Notes: generated by a model not told the origin, from the letters alone. A DNA stretch of 16,600 bases from JAGOBX01 sp036733285 (GCA_036733285.1 DAINAU010000095.1:1-16600); one strand, 5' to 3'. Positions 6,953 through 13,593 are shown, counted from the stretch's first letter. Numbers and translations are program-made.

Positions 6953-7259
6953 CTGTCATTTTTAACAATTTGATGATTTTTTTTATTGCGGAATTAGCGT
7001 TGCGGATAGATACTGCAATTTTTGAATTTCGTTTTTCAATAGTGTCGATTAATTCGTAAAAAATGCCGAATCCATTGCTGCTAATCATATCGCATCCGCC
7101 GATATCAAACGAAATTTGTTTGATATTGGCGCTCGCCGAATACGCCTCGAATACTTCGTTTTTGAAGATTTCGTAATTTGAGGAATCTATTTCTCCCGAA
7201 ACGATAATATTCAAAATTTCGCTTGAAATCTTTGTTTCTATTGATAATCCGGTTTTCAT
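6933..7259 (-). CDS. STAS-domain anti-anti-sigma-like protein
   Basis: A single STAS domain of 108 aa, like RsbV/SpoIIAA. In that family an unphosphorylated STAS protein binds the anti-sigma ATPase and frees its target; serine phosphorylation by the ATPase reverses this. The core is recognisable: IVSGEID (19-25), ISFDIGGCDMISSNGFGIF (49-67) and a C-terminal helix. Aligned on the glycine, Ser61 of SSNG occupies the phosphorylation position, although the Asp normally before it is serine here. It is the first gene of the operon and overlaps the ATPase gene by 20 bases. The ATG has no evident Shine-Dalgarno sequence. Confidence 0.85.
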   Translation of the reverse strand: MKTGLSIETKISSEILNIIVSGEIDSSNYEIFKNEVFEAYSASANIKQISFDIGGCDMISSNGFGIFYELIDTIEKRNSKIAVSIRNANSAIKKIIKLLKMTDEFDVQ

Positions 7260-7279
7260 AAAAAAATTTGATAATACGA

Positions 7280-7308
7280 TTTACAAAACGGATATTATAA
7301 ATTATAAT
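7280..7308 (+). promoter_or_regulatory. Promoter of the DUF362 gene
   Basis: TTTACA (7280-7285) and a perfect TATAAT (7303-7308) are separated by 17 bases, giving a leader of about 38 nt before the ATG at 7353. The ATTATAAT sequence is nearly palindromic, so a minus-strand -10 box (7301-7306, or 7294-7299) for the divergent STAS operon could overlap it. No good minus-strand -35 box is visible. Confidence 0.6.
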
Positions 7309-7352
7309 CAAAAAAAATGAAATGAAATAAATCATTATATATGGAGACAGCT

Positions 7353-8438
7353 ATGACTAAATCAAAAGTTGCGATATTGAAAACAACTCCGGACGAAGTT
7401 TTAACCGATTATGAAAAACTAATGAAATTAGCCGGATTTGAAAAACATCTTGATAAAACCAAAACTACTATCATAAAAAACAATATTTCATGGCATTTGA
7501 TGTTTCCCGGAGCAAACACGACTCCATGGCAGATGGAAGGCTCGATAATCGCTTTACAAAAAGCGGGGTATAATGATATTGTTTGCGTTCAGAATAAGAC
7601 TGTGGTCAGCGACGCGTATAAAGGCGAAAAATTAAACAAATATACGAATCTTTATAAAAAATACGGAATACACGTCAAGTTTAATTTTATCGGCGAAGAT
7701 ATGAAATGGATTGTCTATGAACCGAAAGGCAAAATGCTTGTATTGGATAAGATTTTTCCGGCGGGCATAGAAATCCCGGATTATTTTATCGGCAAAAACG
7801 TTTTGCATCAACCTACGGTAAAATGTCATATTTATACGGAAACAACTGGTTCTATGAAAAACGCGTTCGGAGGTTTGTTAAGTACCCGCAGGCATTATTG
7901 CCATTCGAGAATCCACGAGACTTTAGTGGATTTGCTGCGGATTCAAAAAGAAATTCATACCGGAATTTTTACGGTGATGGACGGAACTACTTGCGGAAAC
8001 GGACCGGGTCCCCGAACTATGATTCCGGTATGCAAGGATATAATACTTGCGAGTTCTGATTGCGTGGCTATTGACGCGGTAGCGGCAAAGCTTATGGGAT
8101 TCGATCCGATGTCTTTGAAATATATACGTCTTGCCACCGAACAGGGACTCGGAACCGGAATAATGGATGAAATTGAAATAACGGGAAACGTTGAGGTTTC
8201 AAAAGAAAATTGGAACTTTTCAGTAGGAGACAACGCCGCGAGCAAGATTGGAGATCTCTTCTGGTTTGGACCGTTGAAATGGCTGCAACAACTTATGTTT
8301 CATACTCCTGTGGTAAATATTTTTATTTGGGCTTCGGCTTTTTATCACGACAGATTCTGGTATCCTGTCAAAGCGAAAAAAATTATAAACGAATGGTATA
8401 AAACTCCATGGGGTAAACTTTTCGATTTATATAAATAA
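7353..8438 (+). CDS. DUF362-family protein
   Basis: A 361-aa protein of the DUF362 family, whose biochemical role is not settled; members are common in anaerobes and often carry iron-sulfur domains. The typical family segments are present: VKCHIYTETTGSMKNAFGG (156-174, matching the usual K-T-H...K-N-x-F-G pattern) and MDGTTCGNGPGPR (209-221), then a segment about 235-250 with ASSDCVAIDAVAAKLMGFD. There is no ferredoxin domain; HYCH (181-184) and other cysteines are scattered. A hydrophobic stretch lies near 315-330. The ATG at 7353 is preferred over 7341 because a GGAG box (7343-7346) precedes it by six bases and would lie inside the longer reading frame. The gene is divergent from the signalling operon. 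Confidence 0.85.
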   Translation: MTKSKVAILKTTPDEVLTDYEKLMKLAGFEKHLDKTKTTIIKNNISWHLMFPGANTTPWQMEGSIIALQKAGYNDIVCVQNKTVVSDAYKGEKLNKYTNLYKKYGIHVKFNFIGEDMKWIVYEPKGKMLVLDKIFPAGIEIPDYFIGKNVLHQPTVKCHIYTETTGSMKNAFGGLLSTRRHYCHSRIHETLVDLLRIQKEIHTGIFTVMDGTTCGNGPGPRTMIPVCKDIILASSDCVAIDAVAAKLMGFDPMSLKYIRLATEQGLGTGIMDEIEITGNVEVSKENWNFSVGDNAASKIGDLFWFGPLKWLQQLMFHTPVVNIFIWASAFYHDRFWYPVKAKKIINEWYKTPWGKLFDLYK

Positions 8439-8439
8439 G

Positions 8440-8514
8440 AAGTTTTTTTGTTATCGGGTAGTTAAGAAATTGTTTCGCTTCGTTTCGCTTCGCTCGCGAT
8501 GACAAAAAAACCTT
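8440..8514. repeat. Inverted repeat with REP-like palindromic core
   Basis: Arms at 8440-8456 and 8497-8514 pair over about 17 bp with one G-U pair and one bulged C. The loop holds the 10-bp unit TTTCGCTTCG twice in tandem (8473-8492) and then CTCGCGATGAC. On the minus strand this resembles the widespread TCATTGCGAGCGAAG-type intergenic repeat known from many bacterial genomes. It starts two bases after the DUF362 stop and could also limit read-through. Confidence 0.6.
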
Positions 8515-8550
8515 ATTAGACAACGTAAAAAGATTTGAAACTATTGGAAC

Positions 8551-8575
8551 GATTTCTGACTGCGCTCGCAATAAT
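8551..8575 (-). repeat. Second REP-like fragment
   Basis: On the minus strand TTATTGCGAGCGCAG is followed by TCAGAAATC. This matches the core ATTGCGAGCGnAG of the repeat 60 bases upstream but lacks its inverted partner, so it looks like a decayed copy. Confidence 0.45.
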
Positions 8576-8796
8576 CAACCTCGTAGAGCAAGAATTAAAT
8601 CTATAAATTTTTCGCGCTAAATCAAGTAAAAAATCCTTAAAAAACAAGGAAAAGTCAAATTTTCTGAAAAAGCAATAAAAAAAACTTTTCGGGCTAACGG
8701 AATTTTAACGTCATTTCATATTTTTTTCCGCAGAAATCATTTTTTTAAAACCAAAATACTTCTAAAAAATAATTTTAAAAAAAATCAAAAAAAATC

Positions 8797-8825
8797 TTGA
8801 CTTCCCGCCGAAAATATTATATAGT
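8797..8825 (+). promoter_or_regulatory. Strong promoter P1 upstream of dfx
   Basis: TTGACT (8797-8802) and TATAGT (8820-8825) are separated by 17 bases. Transcription would begin near 8832, giving a 380-nt leader to dfx or a separate short RNA. The -10 box lies inside a perfect palindrome. Confidence 0.6.
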
Positions 8826-8838
8826 ATAAATACTATAT
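8819..8838. promoter_or_regulatory. Palindromic candidate operator over the P1 -10 box
   Basis: ATATAGTAT and ATACTATAT are exact reverse complements separated by AA, giving 18 paired positions in 20 bases. It covers the -10 box and probable start site, the usual place for a repressor dimer. The regulator is unknown. It does not match the textbook PerR or Fur box closely. Confidence 0.5.
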
Positions 8839-8846
8839 TTTACAGC

Positions 8847-9050
8847 GTGTTTAAAGAGGCGTTTTACGGCTTATTTGACAAAAATTCAGAAGGTCGAACG
8901 ACCGACAAATCAATCTTTTCTGTTTTTTTAATTTTTTACGCTTTTATTATTCTTTCAGACTTTTACTGCCAGATTTTCCTTATCCGAAGCGTTGTTTTTA
9001 TAGGACTTTTATTTTACTCGTCGATTTTGGATGTTCCGGCAAGAATTTGA
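8847..9050 (+). CDS. Doubtful small hydrophobic ORF
   Basis: A 67-codon frame starts at GTG about 15 bases after the predicted P1 start. The product would have a charged N-terminal 20 residues followed by about 40 mostly hydrophobic residues, enough for one or two membrane spans. No Shine-Dalgarno precedes it and no family is recognised. T-rich sequence yields such hydrophobic frames by chance, so this could be untranslated leader. It is listed because it sits exactly behind a good promoter. Confidence 0.2.
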   Translation: MFKEAFYGLFDKNSEGRTTDKSIFSVFLIFYAFIILSDFYCQIFLIRSVVFIGLLFYSSILDVPARI

Positions 9051-9065
9051 TGTTCCGGCAAGAAT
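9030..9065. repeat. Tandem 17-bp direct repeat before the dfx promoter
   Basis: GATGTTCCGGCAAGAAT occurs exactly twice (9030-9046 and 9049-9065), 19 bp apart. The second copy ends ten bases before the -35 box of P2. An imperfect inverted copy, ATTCTTGCGGAA, lies at 9179-9190 before the dfx ribosome binding site. The position suits an activator site, but the function is not shown. Confidence 0.6.
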
Positions 9066-9075
9066 AAAATTTTAT

Positions 9076-9104
9076 TTGACAATTTGAAAATTAAAAAGTA
9101 TATT
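9076..9104 (+). promoter_or_regulatory. Strong promoter P2 of dfx
   Basis: A perfect -35 box TTGACA (9076-9081) and TATATT (9099-9104) are separated by 17 bases. Start near 9111 gives a leader of about 100 nt ending in a strong AAGGAGG (9199-9205). Confidence 0.7.
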
Positions 9105-9164
9105 TTATTCAAATAAATTTTTAAAAAAATAAATTAAAAAAATCCAAGCGTTTTTTTTATGATT

Positions 9165-9198
9165 AAAATTTTCCGTTTATTCTTGCGGAAAAATTTTT
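9165..9198 (+). promoter_or_regulatory. Leader hairpin just before the dfx ribosome binding site
   Basis: AAAATTTTCCG (9165-9175) pairs with CGGAAAAATTTT (9186-9197), with one bulged A and a ten-base loop. The stem stops directly before AAGGAGG. It could affect mRNA stability or ribosome access; much of it is A-T pairing, so the strength is uncertain. Confidence 0.35.
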
Positions 9199-9212
9199 AA
9201 GGAGGAACTTTT

Positions 9213-9587
9213 ATGGCAAAAAAATTCGAAGTCTACAAATGCGAATTATGCGGCAACGTAGTTCAAGTAACAACCGCCGGCGAAGGCAGTCTCGTATGCT
9301 GCGGAAAACCAATGACATTACAAAAAGAAAACACGGTTGAAGCTTCAAAAGAAAAACATATTCCGGTAGTCGAAAAGAATGAAAGCGGAATTTTTGTAAA
9401 AGTGGGTTCAGTCGCTCATCCGATGGAAGCCAAACATTACATAGAATGGATTCAAGTAATTTACGGTTCGAGAACGAACACGAAATATTTTAATCCGGGC
9501 GACGCGCCGGAAGCGCAATTCCGTATTACCGCCAAAGAATATACGGTTCGGGCATATTGCAATATTCACGGACTATGGAAAAATTAA
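9213..9587 (+). CDS. dfx: Desulfoferrodoxin / class I (2Fe) superoxide reductase
   Basis: This cytosolic enzyme reduces superoxide to hydrogen peroxide without releasing oxygen, using electrons from rubredoxin-type donors; it is typical of anaerobes. The 124-aa protein has both domains. The N-terminal desulforedoxin FeS4 site has Cys10, Cys13, Cys29 and Cys30. The catalytic domain has His49, His69, His75, His119 and Cys116 as iron ligands, with Glu47 and Lys48 of the EKHIP loop. These positions equal those known for Desulfoarculus baarsii SOR. The start is fixed by AAGGAGG seven bases before the ATG. It is followed 71 bases on by ferritin, with no terminator between, so the two are probably an operon under P2 and perhaps P1. 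Confidence 0.97.
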   Translation: MAKKFEVYKCELCGNVVQVTTAGEGSLVCCGKPMTLQKENTVEASKEKHIPVVEKNESGIFVKVGSVAHPMEAKHYIEWIQVIYGSRTNTKYFNPGDAPEAQFRITAKEYTVRAYCNIHGLWKN

Positions 9588-9658
9588 TACGCGGATATAA
9601 AGCCGTTTATTAGCCGGATACATCCTTAGTTTTAAAATCTGATTCAGGGAGAATAATT

Positions 9659-10180
9659 ATGATTAATAAAAAAATTGAAAAAGCATTTAACGAACAATTA
9701 AATAAAGAATATTTTTCTTCGTATCTTTATCTTTCAATGGCGGCGTATTTTGAAAGCAGAAATTTAAAAGGTTTTGCAAACTGGATGCGCGTTCAGACGC
9801 AAGAAGAACTCGCTCATTTTATGATATTTTTCGATAATATAATTGAACGAGGCGGAAAAGTTTCATTGACAGGAATTGAAAGTCCGCAAACCGAATGGAA
9901 ATCCATTTTGGACGCGTTTGAAGCCGCGTATAAACATGAATTATTCATATCAAACAGCATAAACGAGCTTGTTGCGTTGTCTATACAAGAAAAAGATTAC
10001 GCCGCGAACAATTTTTTGCAATGGTTTGTAAAAGAGCAAGTTGAAGAAGAAGCTTCAGTCGACGAAATAGTTCAAAAATTAAAACTTTTAGGAGAAGAGA
10101 AGGGCGGCGGTATTTTTATGTTAGACAATGAATTGAGTTCCCGTATTTTCACTCCGCCGGCAGTCAATTCCGGAAATTAA
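9659..10180 (+). CDS. ftnA: Non-haem ferritin
   Basis: Ferritin stores iron by oxidising Fe(II) at a di-iron centre inside a 24-subunit shell. The 173-aa protein is a full-length four-helix bundle of the FtnA type. The ferroxidase residues are intact and stand at the numbers known for E. coli FtnA: Glu17, Glu50, His53, Glu94, Gln127 and Glu130. There is no haem-binding methionine pattern of bacterioferritin. The start is supported by AGGGAGA (9646-9652). Lying behind superoxide reductase, it would remove the iron that otherwise fuels peroxide chemistry. A NERD-domain gene follows after 29 bases. Confidence 0.96.
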   Translation: MINKKIEKAFNEQLNKEYFSSYLYLSMAAYFESRNLKGFANWMRVQTQEELAHFMIFFDNIIERGGKVSLTGIESPQTEWKSILDAFEAAYKHELFISNSINELVALSIQEKDYAANNFLQWFVKEQVEEEASVDEIVQKLKLLGEEKGGGIFMLDNELSSRIFTPPAVNSGN

Positions 10181-10209
10181 TTCGGCATATATTTTTAAGG
10201 ATAAATAAA

Positions 10210-11019
10210 ATGGCTGTAATTTTAACTAAAGAACAAACGCTGAAATCGCAATCCGATATTTTGAGAAAAGAAAACAAAATATTGTCGAAACTAAGCCCTA
10301 TTCTAATGATACTTGGAACAGCGTTGATTATTGCGGGCGTTATAGTTTTATTCGTTTCAAAAGACTCCGATAATTATACATTAATTATTGTCGGAGTCTT
10401 TTTAATTTTTGTCGGTTTTGGTCAGAGATACAAAAAAAATTACAATGAAGACGACGTCAATAAAATGAAATACGGGAAAAAAGGCGAAAATTTCGTATTG
10501 AATAATTTGAAGAATAAATTGCCCGACAATTATTATATATTAAACGATTGCAACGTAAAAGGCGTTGGGATGGAGAAATCTCAGATTGATCATTTGCTTG
10601 TATCGGCGGATGGAATTTTTGTCATTGAAACTAAAAATTATAAGGGCAGAATTGAAGGAGCCGCGCTGGATAAAGACGTTCTTCAGACAAAAACTTCTCA
10701 GGATGGCAGAGAAGAAAAACAATACGTTTCAAATCCGGTTTCGCAAAACGAATATCACTGCAAGGTTTTTAAAGATTTTTTAAAAATCAATAAGATAAAT
10801 ATTTCCGAAGAATTTATTAAATCCGTTATCATTTTCGCAAATAAATTTGTCGAAGTGAATATTTTTAACGTCGACGAGAAAAATATTTATGTGGGGAAAA
10901 TGTTCGGAGCTTTGGATTTTATTAAGGAAAATTCAAAACAAAGCGTTATTTCCGCCGATGAAATAAATAAATTATTGAAATTATTGGTTCCGAATTTTTC
11001 CGGCATATCGTCGAATTAA
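10210..11019 (+). CDS. Membrane-anchored NERD nuclease-domain protein
   Basis: The 269-aa protein has two membrane helices (about 30-50 and 57-72) joined by a short loop, then a cytosolic NERD domain. NERD domains belong to the PD-(D/E)xK nuclease fold and occur in proteins suspected of DNA or RNA processing; no firm role is known. The catalytic pattern is present: GKKGE with Glu93, QIDH with Asp127, and VIETK with Glu140 and Lys142. The Gln of the QxxxY-type motif may be Gln179 in SQNEYH. The start is preceded by AAGGAT. It lies 29 bases after ferritin and probably shares its transcript. A terminator-like hairpin lies within its coding sequence at the loop between the helices. Confidence 0.85.
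   Translation: MAVILTKEQTLKSQSDILRKENKILSKLSPILMILGTALIIAGVIVLFVSKDSDNYTLIIVGVFLIFVGFGQRYKKNYNEDDVNKMKYGKKGENFVLNNLKNKLPDNYYILNDCNVKGVGMEKSQIDHLLVSADGIFVIETKNYKGRIEGAALDKDVLQTKTSQDGREEKQYVSNPVSQNEYHCKVFKDFLKINKINISEEFIKSVIIFANKFVEVNIFNVDEKNIYVGKMFGALDFIKENSKQSVISADEINKLLKLLVPNFSGISSN
10359..10403 (+). other. Terminator-like hairpin inside the NERD gene
   Basis: AAAAGACTCCGA (10359-10370) pairs perfectly over 12 bp with TCGGAGTCTTTT (10391-10402). The inner part continues with further A-T and G-U pairs to a loop of about six bases. A run of five T ends the structure. It covers codons 50-65, the loop between the two membrane helices. It has the shape of an intrinsic terminator in an open reading frame. 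Confidence 0.6.
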
Positions 11020-11051
11020 AGTAAACCAATGAACCGAATATCAGGAATCCG

Positions 11052-11097
11052 GCGATTTTCTTGAACTTGAAAATCGCATTGTTGTTTCAATTTTTAT
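11052..11097 (+). terminator. Intrinsic terminator after the dfx-ftn-NERD unit
   Basis: GCGATTTTC (11052-11060) and GAAAATCGC (11069-11077) form a perfect 9-bp stem with an 8-base loop, followed by ATTGTTGTTTCAATTTTTATT. It separates the NERD gene from the exonuclease gene. The T-run is interrupted, so termination may be partial. Confidence 0.6.
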
Positions 11098-11129
11098 TGA
11101 TATTTAACATAATTCCGGAGCAATAAAAA

Positions 11130-11822
11130 ATGTCCGAAAAACTATCAGCAAAACCGCAAAAAAAAAATTGGTCTTTAAGCAAGATTATTGTGTTTGACAC
11201 TGAAACCACAGGATTGCCCGGAGTGGGCGAAATAATTGAAATCGGCGCTATAAAATATAACAAAGCCGGACAAAAATATAAAATTGTCGAGATATTCAAC
11301 GAACGCATTAAACCGCTTACGGATTTCTGGTCTGAACAAGCGGCTCAAACGCATCAGATAAAAAAAGAACAATTGAAGAATTGCAGAACTATTCATCAGG
11401 TATTGCCTGATTTTTTAAAATTTCTCGATCCGGATTATATTGTCGCAGGTCACAGGATAGGTTTCGACTGCACTTTCATAAGGGATTTTTGCGCGGTAGT
11501 AAATCTTCCATTTCCTAAAAACCCTGTGCTGGACACTTATAAAATCGCAGTTAAAATTCTTGAAATCGATAAAATACTCGCGAAACGTAACTTTAAAAAA
11601 AATTTCGATTTACATTTAAAAGATTTGATTAAATACTACAATGTAACCTATACTCTCGGCAATCATCATAGGGCTTACGTAGACGCGCTTACTACCGCAG
11701 AGGTTTTTTTTAAAATGAAAAACGGTCTTAAATTCTCGCAGATGCTTCCTGAATACTTTGATACTCTTCAATACGCTTTGTTAAAAAAATTAGTTAAAGA
11801 AAATAAAACAAATGCAAATTAA
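11130..11822 (+). CDS. DEDDh 3'-5' exonuclease (DNA polymerase III epsilon-like)
   Basis: A 230-aa exonuclease of the DnaQ fold that removes nucleotides from 3' ends with two metal ions. Exo I is FDTETTG with Asp23 and Glu25; Exo II is AGHRIGFDCTFI with Asp113; Exo III is HHRAYVDALTTAE with His180 and Asp185. All four acidic residues and the histidine are present. It is an isolated exonuclease domain, not fused to a polymerase or UvrC-like part, so it may be the proofreading subunit or a stand-alone repair/RNA nuclease. The ATG follows CGGAG (11116-11120) by nine bases. It overlaps the metallo-hydrolase gene by 11 bases. Confidence 0.9.
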   Translation: MSEKLSAKPQKKNWSLSKIIVFDTETTGLPGVGEIIEIGAIKYNKAGQKYKIVEIFNERIKPLTDFWSEQAAQTHQIKKEQLKNCRTIHQVLPDFLKFLDPDYIVAGHRIGFDCTFIRDFCAVVNLPFPKNPVLDTYKIAVKILEIDKILAKRNFKKNFDLHLKDLIKYYNVTYTLGNHHRAYVDALTTAEVFFKMKNGLKFSQMLPEYFDTLQYALLKKLVKENKTNAN

Positions 11823-12438
11823 AATTTTTCAGGTCGGAGATATTGATACAAATTGTTATATAGTCTTCGACGAAAAAGAATCGACCGGCGTTGTTATTGA
11901 CCCGGGCGCCGAATCAGGAATTATATCGGATTTTATAAACTTAAAAAAAATATCCGTAAAATACGTCCTTTTAACCCACGGACATTACGATCACGCCGCG
12001 GAAGCCGCGGCTTTATCGGAAATCTGCAATTGTCCGGTTTATATTCACAAGGACGATTTGAAAGTTTATAAGATGTTTGCCCCGTTAATAAAATCAATTT
12101 CTAAAAGAGAGTTATTCGAAGATTTTCTTTTTTATTCGGAAAACCAAATTTTTAAAGTTTCAGAAGATATTGAATTAAAAGCGTTTTCAACGCCGGGTCA
12201 TTCTCCGGGCGGGGTATGTTTTGAGTTATCAAAATATAAAATCTTGTTCACCGGCGATACGATTTTTTACGGGACATACGGAAGAACGGATTTGCGCGGC
12301 GGAAACGAAAAAGACATTATCAATTCGCTGAAAAAAATTATTTCGGGATACGGCGGGTATAAGATTTTTCCCGGGCATGGACGGGATTCGACTATAGAAT
12401 TTGAAAAAGAAAACAACGATTTTTTATCTCTGTTATGA
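11812..12438 (+). CDS. Metallo-beta-lactamase-fold hydrolase (glyoxalase II-like)
   Basis: A 208-aa cytosolic hydrolase with the full di-metal site: THGHYDH (55-61, with His56, His58, Asp60 and His61), His130 in TPGHSPGG, Asp149 in LFTGDT and His189 in FPGHG. The size and these motifs match the short YcbL/hydroxyacylglutathione hydrolase-like group rather than the longer GloB. The natural substrate of that group is poorly defined; hydrolysis of a thioester is the likely chemistry. It overlaps the exonuclease gene by 11 bases and joins nadK by ATGA, so the three are translated as one unit. Confidence 0.9.
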   Translation: MQIKIFQVGDIDTNCYIVFDEKESTGVVIDPGAESGIISDFINLKKISVKYVLLTHGHYDHAAEAAALSEICNCPVYIHKDDLKVYKMFAPLIKSISKRELFEDFLFYSENQIFKVSEDIELKAFSTPGHSPGGVCFELSKYKILFTGDTIFYGTYGRTDLRGGNEKDIINSLKKIISGYGGYKIFPGHGRDSTIEFEKENNDFLSLL

Positions 12439-13283
12439 AACGAAAAATTTCAATATCTTTGATTGTCAATTTCAAAAAAAAAAATTCGATTGATTTGATA
12501 AAAAAAATCATTTCGAAATTTTTTGAGTCGGATTACGAAGTTTATGTTTCGTTTAAGCTCGCGGAAATCATCCAAGATTCGCGATGTATCGCCGTAGATT
12601 CTAAAGAACTGCAAAAACATTCCAATACGTTTGTAGTCGCCGGAGGCGATGGAACTTTTATAGGCGTGGCGCGGGAATATTCAAAATTCGGAGTAAATAT
12701 TCTTCCGGTGAACATAGGATATCTCGGTTTTTTATCCGAAATATCCGCCGATAATCTTTTGAACGAAATTGATAAAATTAATCTGAAAAACGCGCCGGTT
12801 GAACAACGGATGATGCTTGAAACCGAATTCAACGGTTTTACGAATCTTGCCGTGAATGAAATTGTCATATCGCAAAATTCTTTATCAAGATTAATATGTC
12901 TTGAAATTAGTTTGAACGGCAGATTTTTTACCGCGATACGTTCGGACGGAATTATTATTTCTACGCCGACCGGTTCTACCGGACATTCGCTGTCCGCCGG
13001 CGGTCCTATAGTTAATCCGGTTATAGATTGTATTATTTTAACGCCTCTTTGCGCTCATTCGCTTGCCATTAGACCGATTATTTTATCTAAATCGGATATG
13101 ATATCAGCGAGAGTTTCGTCGATAAACGAAACCGTGGTTACAATCGACGGTCAAGCTCAGTATCCTGTTAAAAACGGTTCGCTTATAAACATAAAAGTGT
13201 CTGAACATACGTTCAATATAATAAAACCGAATCCTATTTATTATTATGATTTAATAAAAAACAAGCTCAAATGGAATCAATAA
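12435..13283 (+). CDS. nadK: NAD kinase
   Basis: NadK phosphorylates NAD to NADP and so supplies the cell's NADP pool. The 282-aa protein has the family motifs in order: AGGDGT (69-74) for ATP/NAD binding, IGYLGFLSEI (94-103), NEIVI (141-145) and DGIIISTPTGSTGHSLSAGGP (split by the glycine-rich loop, 171-191). The length is normal. The start overlaps the stop of the upstream hydrolase as ATGA. It is the last gene before a large inverted repeat, so it closes the operon. Confidence 0.96.
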   Translation: MKRKISISLIVNFKKKNSIDLIKKIISKFFESDYEVYVSFKLAEIIQDSRCIAVDSKELQKHSNTFVVAGGDGTFIGVAREYSKFGVNILPVNIGYLGFLSEISADNLLNEIDKINLKNAPVEQRMMLETEFNGFTNLAVNEIVISQNSLSRLICLEISLNGRFFTAIRSDGIIISTPTGSTGHSLSAGGPIVNPVIDCIILTPLCAHSLAIRPIILSKSDMISARVSSINETVVTIDGQAQYPVKNGSLINIKVSEHTFNIIKPNPIYYYDLIKNKLKWNQ

Positions 13284-13310
13284 TCAAAGCTTTGTTATCC
13301 GGCATAGATT

Positions 13311-13440
13311 AACCCCAAAAACCGCATTCTGATTTTGAAAAATTGCTGAATGATATGTAAAACGCTGGAATTTAGCAATTTTTCAAATGCAACAAAATTT
13401 ACTTTGCAGTTTTTGGGGTTTTAGAAGTTTTTTCTTTTTT
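13311..13440 (+). terminator. Nested double hairpin after nadK
   Basis: The outer arms at 13311-13326 and 13405-13420 pair at 15 of 16 positions and include AACCCCAAAAAC and GTTTTTGGGGTT. Inside them, the arms at 13334-13351 and 13370-13387 pair at all 18 positions, one a G-U. T-rich sequence follows (13419-13440). It lies 28 bases after the nadK stop and probably ends that transcript, but it is far larger than a usual terminator. Confidence 0.55.
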
Positions 13441-13565
13441 TTAATGTTTTCAAGAAAACTTCACCCCGCCCGAAAAATTCTATTGCATTTATCGGATAAA
13501 AAAATTTTTAAATTTGTAAACCGGGATTTTCACAAGTTTAAGACGCGGTTTTAGGCTGAATTGCC

Positions 13566-13593
13566 TTGTTTTTTTTAATTATTAAATTATTAT
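13566..13593 (+). promoter_or_regulatory. Possible promoter of the amylase gene
   Basis: TTGTTT (13566-13571) and TATTAT (13588-13593) are 16 bases apart, about 18 nt before the ribosome binding site. The sequence is very A+T rich, so chance is a real alternative. Confidence 0.3.

Larger units (their letters stand above)
8439..9212. other. Long regulatory intergenic region before dfx
   Basis: This 774-base gap holds, in order: an inverted repeat with REP-like sequence (8440-8514), a second REP-like fragment (8551-8575), a featureless A+T stretch (8580-8790), a strong promoter with an overlapping palindrome (8797-8838), a doubtful small ORF (8847-9050), a tandem direct repeat (9030-9065), a second strong promoter (9076-9104) and a leader hairpin just before the dfx ribosome binding site. 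No RNA gene was recognised. Confidence 0.7.

Noticed and set aside
7105..7335. Minus-strand frame overlapping the start of the STAS gene
   Set aside because: It is an out-of-frame shadow of the STAS coding sequence extended into A+T-rich intergenic DNA.
8461..8503. CRISPR-like repetition (TTTCGCTTCG units)
   Set aside because: There are only two 10-bp units with no spacers; it fits a REP-like element.
8383..8571. Minus-strand frame across the REP-like repeats
   Set aside because: It crosses the end of the DUF362 gene and the repeat arms, has no ribosome binding site and matches nothing known.
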